Origin: Bradyrhizobium neotropicale
GTDB lineage: Bacteria; Pseudomonadota; Alphaproteobacteria; Rhizobiales; Xanthobacteraceae
Assembly: GCF_001641695.1 (NCBI RefSeq)
Contig: NZ_LSEF01000091.1
Coordinates: forward strand, 82,489 to 146,488
Reading direction: 5' to 3'
DNA: 64,000 nucleotides
Position 1 is the first letter of the stretch; every line of letters starts with the position of its first letter. Below the pieces are notes generated by a model. The model was not told the origin of the DNA, did not search any database, and saw nothing but the letters and a program-made list of their open reading frames with translations. Positions 53,302 through 62,072 of the stretch are shown here, one piece after another. The position numbers were made by a program, and so were the translations under genes.

Positions 53302-54524
53302 GACAGCTCCCTGCAGGCTCTGGCGATGCGCTTCACGGCCTCGCGCAAGTTTTGTTCGGAGGTGGCGTAGGACAGGCGGAAATAAGGTGCAAGGCCGAAA
53401 CAGCTGCCCGGCACTACGGCCACGTCATGCCTCTCCAGAAGGTAGCGGCAGAACGCGCTGTCGCTATCGATCACGGCACCGTCGGGTGCACGGCGGCCGA
53501 TCAGGCCGGCACAGCTCGCATAGGTGTAGAACGCGCCTTCCGGCCTTCGGCAGACGATCCCGTCGATGGCGTTGAGCGCATCGACCACGATGTCGCGGCG
53601 GCGCTGGAACGCGGCGCGGCGCTCCACGAGAATGCCTTGCGGCCCCGTCAGCGCGGCAATCGCCGCGGCCTGGCTCACCGAGGACGGATTGGTCGTGCTC
53701 TGGCTCTGCACCACCGCGATCGCCGCGATCAGTTCGCGCGGACCACCGCCATAGCCCACGCGCCAGCCGGTCATGGCATAGGCTTTGGAGATGCCGTTGA
53801 CCGTCAGCGTGCGGGATTTCAGGCTCGGCTCGAGCGCGGCGGCCGTGACGAACGGCAGGCCATCATAGGTGAGGTGCTCGTAGATGTCGTCGGCCATCAG
53901 CCAGACATGCGGATGGCGCTTCAGCACGTCCAGGATCGGGCGGAGCTGCGCCGCCGAATAGGCCGCGCCGGTCGGGTTGGACGGCGAGTTGAGCAGCAGC
54001 CAGCGTGTGCGCGGCGTGATCGCGCGCTCGAGATCGGCCGCATCGAGACGAAAGCCGTTGTGGTCGCGGCAGAGCACGTCGACCGGTGTGCCGTCGGCGA
54101 TGCGCACCATATCGGCATAGCTCGTCCAATAGGGCGCGGCGAGGATGACCTCGTCGCCAGGGCTCAACGTCGCCATGAAGGCGTTGTGGATCACCTGCTT
54201 GGCGCCGGCGCCGGCGGTGATCTCATCCGCGGCATAGACGAGGTCGTTCTCGCGGCGGAATTTGTCCGCGATCGCCGCCTTCAATTCCGGCGTGCCGTCG
54301 AGGATGGTGTATTTGGTCTGGCCGGCACGAATGGCGCGCTCGGCCGCGTCCTTGGCGTGGTCCGGCGTATCGAAGTCGGGCTCGCCGGCACCCAGCACGA
54401 TCACCGGCCGCCCCTCGCGCTTCAGCCGTTGCGCAACCGCGCCGATCTTCAGGATCTCCGAGACGCCGATCGCGCTGATGCGCTGAGCGGGGCGGAAGCC
54501 GGTAGCTGGGGCCTGGACGGTCAC
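53298..54524 (-). CDS. Class I/II pyridoxal-phosphate aminotransferase
   Basis: 408-aa fold type I aminotransferase. VLGAGEPDFDTPDHAKDAAE, LLNSPSNPTGAAYSAAQLRP and VNGISKAYAMTGWRVGY, whose Lys binds PLP, are typical of aspartate-aminotransferase-like enzymes. It transfers the amino group of the substrate acid to a 2-oxo-acid; the substrate is unknown, but the neighbours suggest a small or dicarboxylic amino acid. Overlaps the TPP gene by 4 nt and ends 9 nt from the RidA stop. Confidence 0.93.
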   Translation of the reverse strand: MTVQAPATGFRPAQRISAIGVSEILKIGAVAQRLKREGRPVIVLGAGEPDFDTPDHAKDAAERAIRAGQTKYTILDGTPELKAAIADKFRRENDLVYAADEITAGAGAKQVIHNAFMATLSPGDEVILAAPYWTSYADMVRIADGTPVDVLCRDHNGFRLDAADLERAITPRTRWLLLNSPSNPTGAAYSAAQLRPILDVLKRHPHVWLMADDIYEHLTYDGLPFVTAAALEPSLKSRTLTVNGISKAYAMTGWRVGYGGGPRELIAAIAVVQSQSTTNPSSVSQAAAIAALTGPQGILVERRAAFQRRRDIVVDALNAIDGIVCRRPEGAFYTYASCAGLIGRRAPDGAVIDSDSAFCRYLLERHDVAVVPGSCFGLAPYFRLSYATSEQNLREAVKRIARACRELS

Positions 54525-54533
54525 GGCAAGCCT

Positions 54534-54887
54534 CTAGCTGCGTGCGGCGATCGCAATCACTTCGATACGGTAGGCGGGATCGGCGAGCTCGACCTTGCCG
54601 CAGGCGCGCGTCGGCGCATTGCCCGGCACGACCCAGGCGTCATAGACCGCGTTCATGGCGTCGAAATCGTCCATGGTCTTGAGCCAGACTTGCACGCTGA
54701 GCAGGCGCGACTTGTCGGTGCCGGCGCGCGCCAACATGTCGTCGACCTTCGCCAGCGCCTCGCGGGTCTGCTGGGTGATGTCCGCGGTCTTGGTATCCGC
54801 CACTTGTCCTGCGAGGAAGACGAGATCGCCGAACACGGAGGCGCGGCTGCGGCGGGCGTTCTGGTCGATGCGGGTGATGTCCGACAT
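54534..54887 (-). CDS. RidA/YjgF-family deaminase
   Basis: 117-aa chorismate-mutase-like fold protein. RASVFGDLVFLAGQVADTKT, AKVDDMLARAGTDKSRLLSV and GKVELADPAYRIEVIAIAA, including the Arg/Glu active-site region APTRACGKVEL, mark RidA. These proteins hydrolyse reactive enamine/imine intermediates released by PLP enzymes, which fits its place beside an aminotransferase. Confidence 0.93.
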   Translation of the reverse strand: MSDITRIDQNARRSRASVFGDLVFLAGQVADTKTADITQQTREALAKVDDMLARAGTDKSRLLSVQVWLKTMDDFDAMNAVYDAWVVPGNAPTRACGKVELADPAYRIEVIAIAARS

Positions 54888-54903
54888 GGCGTGTCCTTGA
54901 ATC

Positions 54904-55839
54904 TCAGCGGCCGGTGGCGATGATGCGGCGGCAATGATCGAGCGCGGCGCCGATGAGGTTGTCGCTCGCCTCCGGCGTGCGGAACGCCGAATGCGCCGAC
55001 AGCGTCACATTCGGCAGTTTTGTCAGAGGATGGCCGGTGGGCAGCGGCTCGACAGTGAAGACGTCGAGGCCAGCATGGGCAATGTGGCCCGAGCGCAGCG
55101 CGTCGAGCATCGCATCTTCGTCAACGACAGCGCCGCGCGCGGTGTTGATGAGGATGCTTCCGGGACGCATCTGCGCGATGCGCTCGCGCGAGAGGAAGCC
55201 TTTCGTCTCGTCGTTGAGCAAAAGATGCAGCGAGATGACGTGACTGTCCGCGAGCAGCTTTTCCAGCGGAACGAACTCGACGCCCGGATGCGTCTTCGGC
55301 GTCCTGTTCCAGGCGATCACCTTCATGCCGCAGCCGGCCGCCATGCGCGCGGCTTCCGCGGCGATGCCGCCGAAGCCGATCAGGCCGAGCGTCTTGCCGG
55401 TGAGCTGGACCGCATCGCGGCGCAGCCAGTTGCCCTGGCGCATGCCGCGATCCATCTCGCCAAAGCTCTTTGCTGAGGCCCACATCAGCGCGATCGCGCA
55501 TTCCGCGACCGCGGTGTCGCCATAGCCCTTGATGGTGTGAACGGAAATGCCGCGTTCAGCGAGCTCTTCTGGATTCATGTAGCTGCGCGCGCCGGTGCCG
55601 AGGAAGACGACATGCTTCAGCTTCGCACACTTGGCGGCAGTCGCGGTCGGCACGGCCGTGTGGTCGACGATCATGATCTCGACGCCGTCGAGCAGGCCGG
55701 GCAGATCGTCGGGCTTGATGGACGGGTTGCGGTTGATGCCGACCGGCAGCTTGTCGGTGCGCAGCAGCTTGTCGGTGCGCAGCAGCTTGTCGGTCACCGC
55801 TGCCAGGGTGTCGTTCGCATCGACGAATAGGGCGCGCAC
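54904..55839 (-). CDS. D-isomer-specific 2-hydroxyacid dehydrogenase with an N-terminal repeat
   Basis: 311-aa NAD-dependent oxidoreductase. GLIGFGGIAAEAARMAAGCG is the nucleotide-binding glycine motif; NTARGAVVDEDAML, VEPLPTGHP and SAHSAF give the catalytic Arg, Glu and His. It could reduce the 2-oxo acid of this pathway. Near the N-terminus LLRTDK is repeated in tandem (55747-55794 on DNA), an insertion not seen in the family. Confidence 0.9.
   Translation of the reverse strand: MRALFVDANDTLAAVTDKLLRTDKLLRTDKLPVGINRNPSIKPDDLPGLLDGVEIMIVDHTAVPTATAAKCAKLKHVVFLGTGARSYMNPEELAERGISVHTIKGYGDTAVAECAIALMWASAKSFGEMDRGMRQGNWLRRDAVQLTGKTLGLIGFGGIAAEAARMAAGCGMKVIAWNRTPKTHPGVEFVPLEKLLADSHVISLHLLLNDETKGFLSRERIAQMRPGSILINTARGAVVDEDAMLDALRSGHIAHAGLDVFTVEPLPTGHPLTKLPNVTLSAHSAFRTPEASDNLIGAALDHCRRIIATGR
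55747..55794. repeat. 18-bp tandem repeat inside the 2-hydroxyacid dehydrogenase gene
   Basis: CAGCTTGTCGGTGCGCAG at 55747-55764 and again at 55765-55782, plus a 12-nt partial third copy. The repeat keeps the reading frame (LLRTDK). Confidence 0.95.
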
Positions 55840-55861
55840 AGGCCTCTCCTTCAGCTTACTT

Positions 55862-56021
55862 CCGTATTGCGTTCAGTTTTGTATTCAGGATTGAATGCCA
55901 TTGACAACCCCCGTCGACGGGGAATTTCACTCAATCCTGCCAAGATATTGGGCTCATTTTTGCCTTGCCGCACAGATGGACAGCAAAGAGAAATACCGTA
56001 TTGCATTTTACTCTGAATACA
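55862..56021. promoter_or_regulatory. Divergent control region with paired TGTATTCAG sites
   Basis: TGTATTCAG (55880-55888) and its exact reverse complement CTGAATACA (56013-56021) lie in opposite orientation, and CCGTATTGC occurs at 55862-55870 and 55996-56004. CCCCGTCGACGGGG (55909-55922) is a perfect palindrome right after a TTGACA (55901-55906). TGTATTCAG matches the TnGTATnCnA operators of FadR-type GntR regulators; the regulator at 48806 is the obvious candidate. Confidence 0.5.
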
Positions 56022-56075
56022 GAAATAGTCCATAGGCCGGACATCATCCGAGTCAAATACGAGGAGGCAAAGTCC

Positions 56076-56912
56076 ATGAATCGCAGGGATGCACTCACCA
56101 CGGTCGCGCTGGCGGGCGCCGCAATTGCCGCGAGCAGCTCGGCCAAGGCCGACACCGCACAGACCTCCACGCTCGATCGCATCAAGAAGAACGGCGTGCT
56201 GCGCATCGCCGTCATCGTCGGCCAGGAGCCCTACTTCCATAAGGACCTCGCCACCGGTCAGTGGTCGGGCGCCTGCATCGAGATGGCCAACGACATTGCC
56301 AGCAAGCTCGGCGCCAAGGTCGAGACGCTGGAATCGACCTGGGGCAACCAGATCCTCGACCTGCAGGCCGACAAGGTCGACCTCGCCTTCGCCGTGAACC
56401 CGACGCCGGAGCGCGCGCTCGTCATCGACTTCTCGACGCCGATCCTGGTGCACTCCTTCACCGTCATCACCAAGAAGGGCTTTGCCAAGCCGCAGACCTG
56501 GGCCGAGCTCAACAAGCCCGAGGTCAAGATCGCCGTCGACATCGGCTCGACGCATGAGACGATCGCGCGCCGCTATTGCCCGAAGGCGACGATCCTCGGC
56601 TTCAAGAACCGCGACGAAGCGATCCTCGCGGTGGCAACCGGCCGCGCCGACTGCAACGTCTCACTGGCGGTGCTCTCGGTCTCGACCCTGAAGAAGAATC
56701 CGAACCTCGGCGATCTCGCGATCCCGCGGCCGCTGCTGACGCTGCCGACCAACATGGGCATCCGCGCCGAGAGCGATCGCCGCTACAAGGATTTCCTCAG
56801 CGCCTGGGCCGACTACAACCGCTCGATGGGCCAGACCCGCGAATGGATGCTGAAGGGCTTTGAAGCGGTCGGCCTCACCGCCGACGACCTTCCAGGTGAA
56901 GTGCAGTTCTGA
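56076..56912 (+). CDS. ABC transporter substrate-binding protein, polar amino acid type
   Basis: Family 3 periplasmic binding protein, 278 aa, with a Tat-like signal (NRRDALTTVALAGAAIAASS). The pattern IKKNGVLRIAVIVGQEPYFH, SGACIEMANDIASKLGAKVE and AFAVNPTPERALVIDFSTPI is typical. GAGGAGG is 8 nt upstream of the ATG. It is first in a plus-strand operon with one permease and an ATPase, divergent from the amino-acid catabolic operon, so it probably feeds it. Confidence 0.94.
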   Translation: MNRRDALTTVALAGAAIAASSSAKADTAQTSTLDRIKKNGVLRIAVIVGQEPYFHKDLATGQWSGACIEMANDIASKLGAKVETLESTWGNQILDLQADKVDLAFAVNPTPERALVIDFSTPILVHSFTVITKKGFAKPQTWAELNKPEVKIAVDIGSTHETIARRYCPKATILGFKNRDEAILAVATGRADCNVSLAVLSVSTLKKNPNLGDLAIPRPLLTLPTNMGIRAESDRRYKDFLSAWADYNRSMGQTREWMLKGFEAVGLTADDLPGEVQF

Positions 56913-56922
56913 CGGCCGCTAG

Positions 56923-57585
56923 ATGTATGTCTGGGAGTTCGCGGCGCTCAAGCCGTATTGGGGCCTGATCTGGCAAGGGCTCCTGGTCACATTGTTCTAC
57001 ACGGTGACCACGGTGGTCGCGGGCCTCGTGATCGGATTGACGGTCGGCATCCTGCGCACGACGGCGCCGCGCTGGGTCACGGTGCCGCTGCGCCTCTATA
57101 TCGAGGTGTTCCGCTGCACGCCGCTGCTGGTGCAGCTCGTCTGGGTCTACTACGCCCTGCCCGTCCTGATCGGCGTCGACATGTCGCCGGCGATGGCCTG
57201 CTTCATCGCGCTGTCGCTCTACGCCGGCTCGTTCTACGCGGAGATCTTCCGCGGCGGCATCGAGGCCGTTGACGTCGGCCAGTGGGAAGCCGGACGCGCG
57301 ATCGGCATGCGGCGCGGCAAGATCTTCCGCCGCATCGTGCTGCCGCAGGCAACCCAGGTGATGATCCCCTCCTTCATCAACCAGACCATCATGCAGCTGA
57401 AAAACACCTCGCTGGTGTCGGTGGTCGCGGTCGGCGACCTCCTCTACCAGGGTTCGGTGATCACCGCGTCGAGCTACCGGCCGCTCGAGGTCTACACCAC
57501 GATTGCCGTGCTCTATTTCGTCGTGCTGTTCCCGCTGACCCTGATCGCGGACCAGGTTGAGCTGCGGATGGGAGCGCATCGATGA
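56923..57585 (+). CDS. ABC transporter permease, polar amino acid (HisM/GlnP) type
   Basis: 220-aa inner-membrane permease with five or so spans. The EAA loop EAGRAIGMRRGKIFRRIVLP and NQTIMQLKNTSLVSVVAVGD are diagnostic. It starts 10 nt after the binding-protein stop and overlaps the ATPase gene by 4 nt (ATGA). Only one permease gene is seen, so it should act as a homodimer. Confidence 0.95.
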   Translation: MYVWEFAALKPYWGLIWQGLLVTLFYTVTTVVAGLVIGLTVGILRTTAPRWVTVPLRLYIEVFRCTPLLVQLVWVYYALPVLIGVDMSPAMACFIALSLYAGSFYAEIFRGGIEAVDVGQWEAGRAIGMRRGKIFRRIVLPQATQVMIPSFINQTIMQLKNTSLVSVVAVGDLLYQGSVITASSYRPLEVYTTIAVLYFVVLFPLTLIADQVELRMGAHR

Positions 57586-58352
57586 GTGCGAATGGCACGA
57601 TGCTGGTCGCAGGCAACATCCACAAGGCGTTCGGCGATAACGAGGTCCTCAAGGGCGTCTCGCTGTCAGTCGAACGCGGCGAGGTCGTCACCCTGATCGG
57701 CGCCTCCGGCTCCGGTAAATCGACCTTTTTGCGCTGCCTGAACCTGCTCGAAATGCCGCAGCAGGGCGAGCTCGCGATCGGCACCCACAAATTCTCCTTC
57801 GGCAGGGGCATGCGCCCCGCGGGCGATGCGCAGCTAGCCCTCCTTCGCCGCAGCGTCGGCATGGTGTTCCAGCACTTCAACCTGTTCCCGCACATGTCGG
57901 TGCTCGCCAACATCACGGAAGGGCCGGTGCAGGTGAAGGGCATGGGGCAAGCGGAAGCGAACGCGCTCGGCCGCGACCTGCTCGCCAAGGTCGGCCTTGC
58001 CGACAAGGCCGACACCTTTCCAAGCCGCTTGTCAGGCGGCCAGAAGCAACGCGTCGCAATCGCCCGCGCGCTCGCGATGAAGCCCGACGTGATGCTGTTC
58101 GACGAACCGACCTCCGCGCTCGATCCCGAGCTCGTCGGCGAAGTCCTCTCCGTCATCCGCGGCCTTGCCGCCGAAGGCATGACCATGGTGCTGGTCACGC
58201 ACGAGATGGCGTTCGCCGCCGATGTCTCGACCCGCGTCGGCTTCATGAACGACGGCATCATGGCCGAGATCGGCACGCCCGAAGAGACCATCCGCCAGCC
58301 CCGCAGCGAACGGCTGAGGGCGTTCTTGAGCCGGTTTCACGAGGCGCACTGA
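57582..58352 (+). CDS. ABC transporter ATP-binding protein, polar amino acid (GlnQ) type
   Basis: 256 aa with Walker A GASGSGKST, the Q-loop VFQHFNLFPHM, signature LSGGQKQRVAIARALAMKP, Walker B VMLFDEPTSALDPE and the H-loop VLVTHEMAFAAD. Completes the SBP-permease-ATPase operon. Confidence 0.96.
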   Translation: MSANGTMLVAGNIHKAFGDNEVLKGVSLSVERGEVVTLIGASGSGKSTFLRCLNLLEMPQQGELAIGTHKFSFGRGMRPAGDAQLALLRRSVGMVFQHFNLFPHMSVLANITEGPVQVKGMGQAEANALGRDLLAKVGLADKADTFPSRLSGGQKQRVAIARALAMKPDVMLFDEPTSALDPELVGEVLSVIRGLAAEGMTMVLVTHEMAFAADVSTRVGFMNDGIMAEIGTPEETIRQPRSERLRAFLSRFHEAH

Positions 58353-58598
58353 GGGCGTGTAGACCGCGAGGCAGTCAGGGCGCGCATGAGGTCCGCTGTG
58401 CCCTGACAGTTCGCAATGATTTGCGTGTTGCAATAGCAACAGCGATTGAGAAAATCGGAACGCACCCGGCGTCCGCCATACTTGCGGCAATTTGTGAGGC
58501 GCATTCTCATACAAATGCTAGCTTAGATTGATCCGGCTTTCTTGCACGCCGTCACACAGAAGTCGTGCGGCGCCGAGTTGACTATTGCGCGTCCGGGA

Positions 58599-60824
58599 AT
58601 GAGCGAGCCGCGCAATTTGCCTGGAACGTGGAGCATGCGGGCAGACCTTGTTCGAGAGCACTTCGCTTTCGCGGCAGGCATCCCCTTCCACGGACGACGC
58701 CAGCAGGCCGTGCCACAGCCGTCTGGTCATGCGTCGTTGAAATGGCAGCTTCTCTCGTGGCTTGCGCTGCTGGTGACCGTTGTGCTCGGCTCCGCCGTGC
58801 CGGGGGGAGCCCAGACGCCGTTCGGCTTTACGAATGACCCGGCGACATGGATCGGTGGTACGGGTACAGATCAGTGGAACAACCAAAACAACTGGCAACC
58901 CCAGTCAGGCGGCCATGGCGTGCCGCTGCTGATTGCGAACTTCACGAACCTCGCCCCGGTTGCCGACAGGACGGTCCGCGACCAAAACAGCCAGTCGATC
59001 GGCGCGCTCAACTTTACCGCGCCGAGCTATGTCTTGAGCCTTGAGAACGGCAGCGTGTTTACCGTCAATGGCACGGGGTTCGTCATCAATAACCCTGCCA
59101 ACAGGCCAATCGTCGACGTCGGCGTCGTCCACGGCGGCACCATCAAGTTCACCAACGCCTCCACTGGAGGCGTCGCGAAGTTCGTGATCGCCTCGAACGG
59201 TACTCTCGACATGTCGGGCCGGACGACGCCAACCGGCATGACCGCGGGCGCGATCGATAACGCCGGCAGGATCATCGTCGCCAACAGCAACGCCAACAGC
59301 GTCGGCAATGAGCTCACCGTCTTCGGGACTTATAATGGCCTTGGAGGCTCGATCTACCTGAGAACGGACCTGGGACCGGACAGTTCGCAGTCCGACAAGC
59401 TCGTCATCGATAGCAGCAGGGCCGTTAATGTGGCCGATGGTCCGGCCCAAGCCATTGGCAGCACTCTTCTGCACATCGTCCCTGGTCCGAACAGTCCCGG
59501 TGCCTACACGACCGCAAACGGCATCCTTGTGGTCGAGGCGGTCAATGGCGGCACGACGGCGGAGAGCGCGTTCACGCTCGCCGGCGAAGTGCGCGCCGGG
59601 TTCTACGATTACCGTCTCTACCGAAGCGGCTTCAACGGCACCAATCCGGATGACTGGTTCTTGCGCTCGACTTTTAACGGAGGCAACGGAAACGGCGGCA
59701 ATGGCGATGGTGGCGGCAACGGCGGCAATGGCAATGGCGGTGGCGGACCGATCACGCCGCCGGATGAGCTGCCGCCAGACGTGCTGCCGGAAGATCTGCC
59801 GCCGGTCCTGCCACCGGGTGTCTACCCGATCATCGGGCCGGAGATTGCAACCTATGGCGTGGTACAGCCGACTGCGCGGCAACTTGGGCTCGCCACGCTC
59901 GGTACCTTGCATGAGCGCATCGGCGACACGCTCGCAATCGGAAATGCTGGAGGCAACGGCTGGACCAACTCAGTCTGGGTCCGCGGCTTCGGTGAGCAGA
60001 TCAACAATCGGTATCTCGCCTTCGCCGATCCGCGCACCGAAGGCCAGTTGGCCGGCTTCCAGAGCGGCATCGATCTGTGGCGCGGCAGCCTGCTACCGGG
60101 GCATCGCGATGCCGGCGGCATCTACTTCGCTTACGCCAATGCCAACGTCGATGTGACGGGTCTCGTCACCAATGAAGCGGCGACCAACTATGTGCTCCGC
60201 AAGACGGGCAGCCTCAATCTCAATGGCTGGTCGGGCGGCGCGTATTGGACGCACTACGGTCCGAGCGGCTGGTATGTCGACGCGGTGTTGCAGGCGACGG
60301 CCTACCAAGGCACTGCATCGACGATGTTCGCCTCGCTCCCAACCAACGGCTTCGGTTTCGTCTCCTCGCTGGAGGCCGGCTATCCGATTCCGGTACCGGC
60401 GCTCGGGCCAGGCTTCGTGCTGGAGCCGCAGGGGCAGATTGTTTGGCAGCACGTGTCGTTCGACGGCGCCAATGACGGCCTCGGCGACGTAGCGCTCGGC
60501 TCGACGTCGGGCGCGAGCGGGCGACTGGGTCTGCGCGGCCGTTGGACCATCATCGGCGATGGTGGACTGGTCTTGCAGCCCTATGTCCGCGCCAACCTCT
60601 GGCGGGACTGGGGTGCACGAGCGACCACGACGTTTTCCGGTGTCGATGTGGTTCCGTTGCTGGAGCAAGGGACACGCCTTGACTTGAGCGCGGGCGTGAC
60701 CGCCAAGATCGACGCCGGGCTGAGCCTTTACGCTCAGGCCGGCTACCAGTTCGCGGTTGGGAATACCGATGGCCACAAGCGAGATGGTGTTCGCGCAGAT
60801 CTTGGCCTGCGCTTCGCGTGGTGA
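58599..60824 (+). CDS. Autotransporter outer-membrane beta-barrel protein
   Basis: Up to 741 aa from the ATG at 58599 (start uncertain; an ATG at 58635 and a TTG at 58737 giving a compact signal peptide are alternatives). A signal sequence (KWQLLSWLALLVTVVLGSAV) is followed by an Asn/Gly-rich passenger (WIGGTGTDQWNNQNNWQPQS), a Gly/Asn linker (GGNGNGGNGDGGGNGGNGNG), a proline-rich hinge and a C-terminal barrel of alternating strands that ends in the outer-membrane terminus RADLGLRFAW. The passenger should be exposed on the cell surface; its ligand is unknown. Confidence 0.82.
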   Translation: MSEPRNLPGTWSMRADLVREHFAFAAGIPFHGRRQQAVPQPSGHASLKWQLLSWLALLVTVVLGSAVPGGAQTPFGFTNDPATWIGGTGTDQWNNQNNWQPQSGGHGVPLLIANFTNLAPVADRTVRDQNSQSIGALNFTAPSYVLSLENGSVFTVNGTGFVINNPANRPIVDVGVVHGGTIKFTNASTGGVAKFVIASNGTLDMSGRTTPTGMTAGAIDNAGRIIVANSNANSVGNELTVFGTYNGLGGSIYLRTDLGPDSSQSDKLVIDSSRAVNVADGPAQAIGSTLLHIVPGPNSPGAYTTANGILVVEAVNGGTTAESAFTLAGEVRAGFYDYRLYRSGFNGTNPDDWFLRSTFNGGNGNGGNGDGGGNGGNGNGGGGPITPPDELPPDVLPEDLPPVLPPGVYPIIGPEIATYGVVQPTARQLGLATLGTLHERIGDTLAIGNAGGNGWTNSVWVRGFGEQINNRYLAFADPRTEGQLAGFQSGIDLWRGSLLPGHRDAGGIYFAYANANVDVTGLVTNEAATNYVLRKTGSLNLNGWSGGAYWTHYGPSGWYVDAVLQATAYQGTASTMFASLPTNGFGFVSSLEAGYPIPVPALGPGFVLEPQGQIVWQHVSFDGANDGLGDVALGSTSGASGRLGLRGRWTIIGDGGLVLQPYVRANLWRDWGARATTTFSGVDVVPLLEQGTRLDLSAGVTAKIDAGLSLYAQAGYQFAVGNTDGHKRDGVRADLGLRFAW

Positions 60825-60827
60825 ACC

Positions 60828-60936
60828 CGCGTAAGCCGGCCAGGAACGCCAACGATAGGTAGCAACGCGAATACCCGCTGGACCTGATCGTCCGGAAGGC
60901 CGCACGTCTCACAAGTTTCCAAGACAGGCTTACGCG
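60828..60936. repeat. Widely spaced 10-bp inverted repeat after the autotransporter
   Basis: CGCGTAAGCC (60828-60837) and GGCTTACGCG (60927-60936), 89 nt apart. It lies between the autotransporter and the Crp-type gene, in a 292-bp gap with no gene; it could be a stem of a structured RNA or chance. Confidence 0.3.
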
Positions 60937-61116
60937 CTGCCGCAACCATCACTGGTTCATCATCTCATCGACACCCGCTGAGTGCTGAGATCGTTAATCG
61001 TATGACTTATTCAAAGTCCTGTTTGCGCGGCAAAGGTGTGCCGTTTGAGTACCGCAATTGTCCGTACTTGATCTCCCCCGAGGGCTCTGTTTGGATTAGT
61101 TTTCGTTGGGCAATTC

Positions 61117-61953
61117 ATGTTTCGGATAATCCTAGTGGATCAGACAAATGGATACCGTCGTTCATTGACAGCCAGTTCGCCGGAAAGCATTGCGGCGGAC
61201 CACCGCACTGGCATCGGCAATCGGCTGCTGGCGGCGTTGCCGCCGGCGGATCTCGGCTTGCTGACACCCCACTTCCAGAAGGTCTCGTTCGAACCCGATG
61301 CCGTCCTGGTGCGGTCGGGCGATGAACTCGACCCAGTGTACTTTCCCCATAGCGGCGCAATCGCCTTCATGCTCGATATGCCGGACGGGCAGACGGTCGC
61401 AACCACATTGATGGGACGGGAAGGCGCCTTGGCCTCGTTCTCCGTGCTCGGCCCGTCGCTTTCATCCGTGACCGCGGTTGCTCGCGTGGCCGGCACAGCC
61501 TCGCAGATCTCCGCCGCCAGGTTTCGGGCCGCCTATGCGCAGAGCGCCGCCATCCGGAATGTCGTGCAGGTCCATGTCCGCGCGCTGTTGTTGCAGCTCC
61601 AGCACGTTGCTGCCTGCAACGCGTTACACCTGGTGGATAGCCGTATGGCGCGGTGGCTCCTGCAGCTCCACGACCGCGTTCCCGATGATCGCCTTCCGGT
61701 GACGCAGGAGGCGCTTGCGCAGTTGCTTGGGGTGCGGCGGACAACAGTGACCCTGACGATGAACAAGCTGCGCGCGGCCGGCGCAGTCCCGTCCGACCGG
61801 CGCGGGTTCGTAGAGATCGACCGGACGCGGCTCGAGCGCGTCGCATGCGATTGCTATGGGCTCATGCAGCGCAAGATCGATCGGATGTATTGCCAGGAAT
61901 TGTCGGCGCCGCAGCCTGCCCTTGCGCCAGTCCGGGAAACAACCGCGCGGTAG
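61117..61953 (+). CDS. Crp/Fnr-family transcriptional regulator
   Basis: 278 aa from 61117 (a GTG at 61135 is possible). N-terminal cyclic-nucleotide-type sensor domain (YFPHSGAIAFMLDMPDGQTV, MGREGALASFSVLG) and a C-terminal winged helix (VTQEALAQLLGVRRTTVTLT MNKLRAAGAV). No cysteine cluster for an Fe-S centre at the N-terminus, so it is not a classical Fnr. The target is not readable; hairpins lie directly after its stop. Confidence 0.9.
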   Translation: MFRIILVDQTNGYRRSLTASSPESIAADHRTGIGNRLLAALPPADLGLLTPHFQKVSFEPDAVLVRSGDELDPVYFPHSGAIAFMLDMPDGQTVATTLMGREGALASFSVLGPSLSSVTAVARVAGTASQISAARFRAAYAQSAAIRNVVQVHVRALLLQLQHVAACNALHLVDSRMARWLLQLHDRVPDDRLPVTQEALAQLLGVRRTTVTLTMNKLRAAGAVPSDRRGFVEIDRTRLERVACDCYGLMQRKIDRMYCQELSAPQPALAPVRETTAR

Positions 61954-62019
61954 TGAGGGCGTGTATGAGGTCCACTGTGCCGCTGAGGGCGGCGCAATAG
62001 CGGACCTCACCGGAGGTCC
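61954..62019. repeat. Repeat with two mutually exclusive hairpins
   Basis: TGAGGGCGTGTA followed by ATGAGGTCCACTGTGCC (61965-61981) resembles a stretch after the ABC ATPase stop (58350-58402). TGAGGTCC (61966-61973) can pair with GGACCTCA (62002-62009), which can instead pair with GAGGTCC (62013-62019). It lies between convergent genes, so a terminator role is likely. Confidence 0.5.
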
Positions 62020-62072
62020 GGATTGGTCCAAAAGGCAACATTCGAGAGAAGGCCACCGGCCAAAGCCAGGCC

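Noticed and set aside
61002..61325. 107-aa plus-strand frame before the Crp gene
   Set aside because: Overlaps the Crp/Fnr gene in another frame and has no domain or ribosome site.
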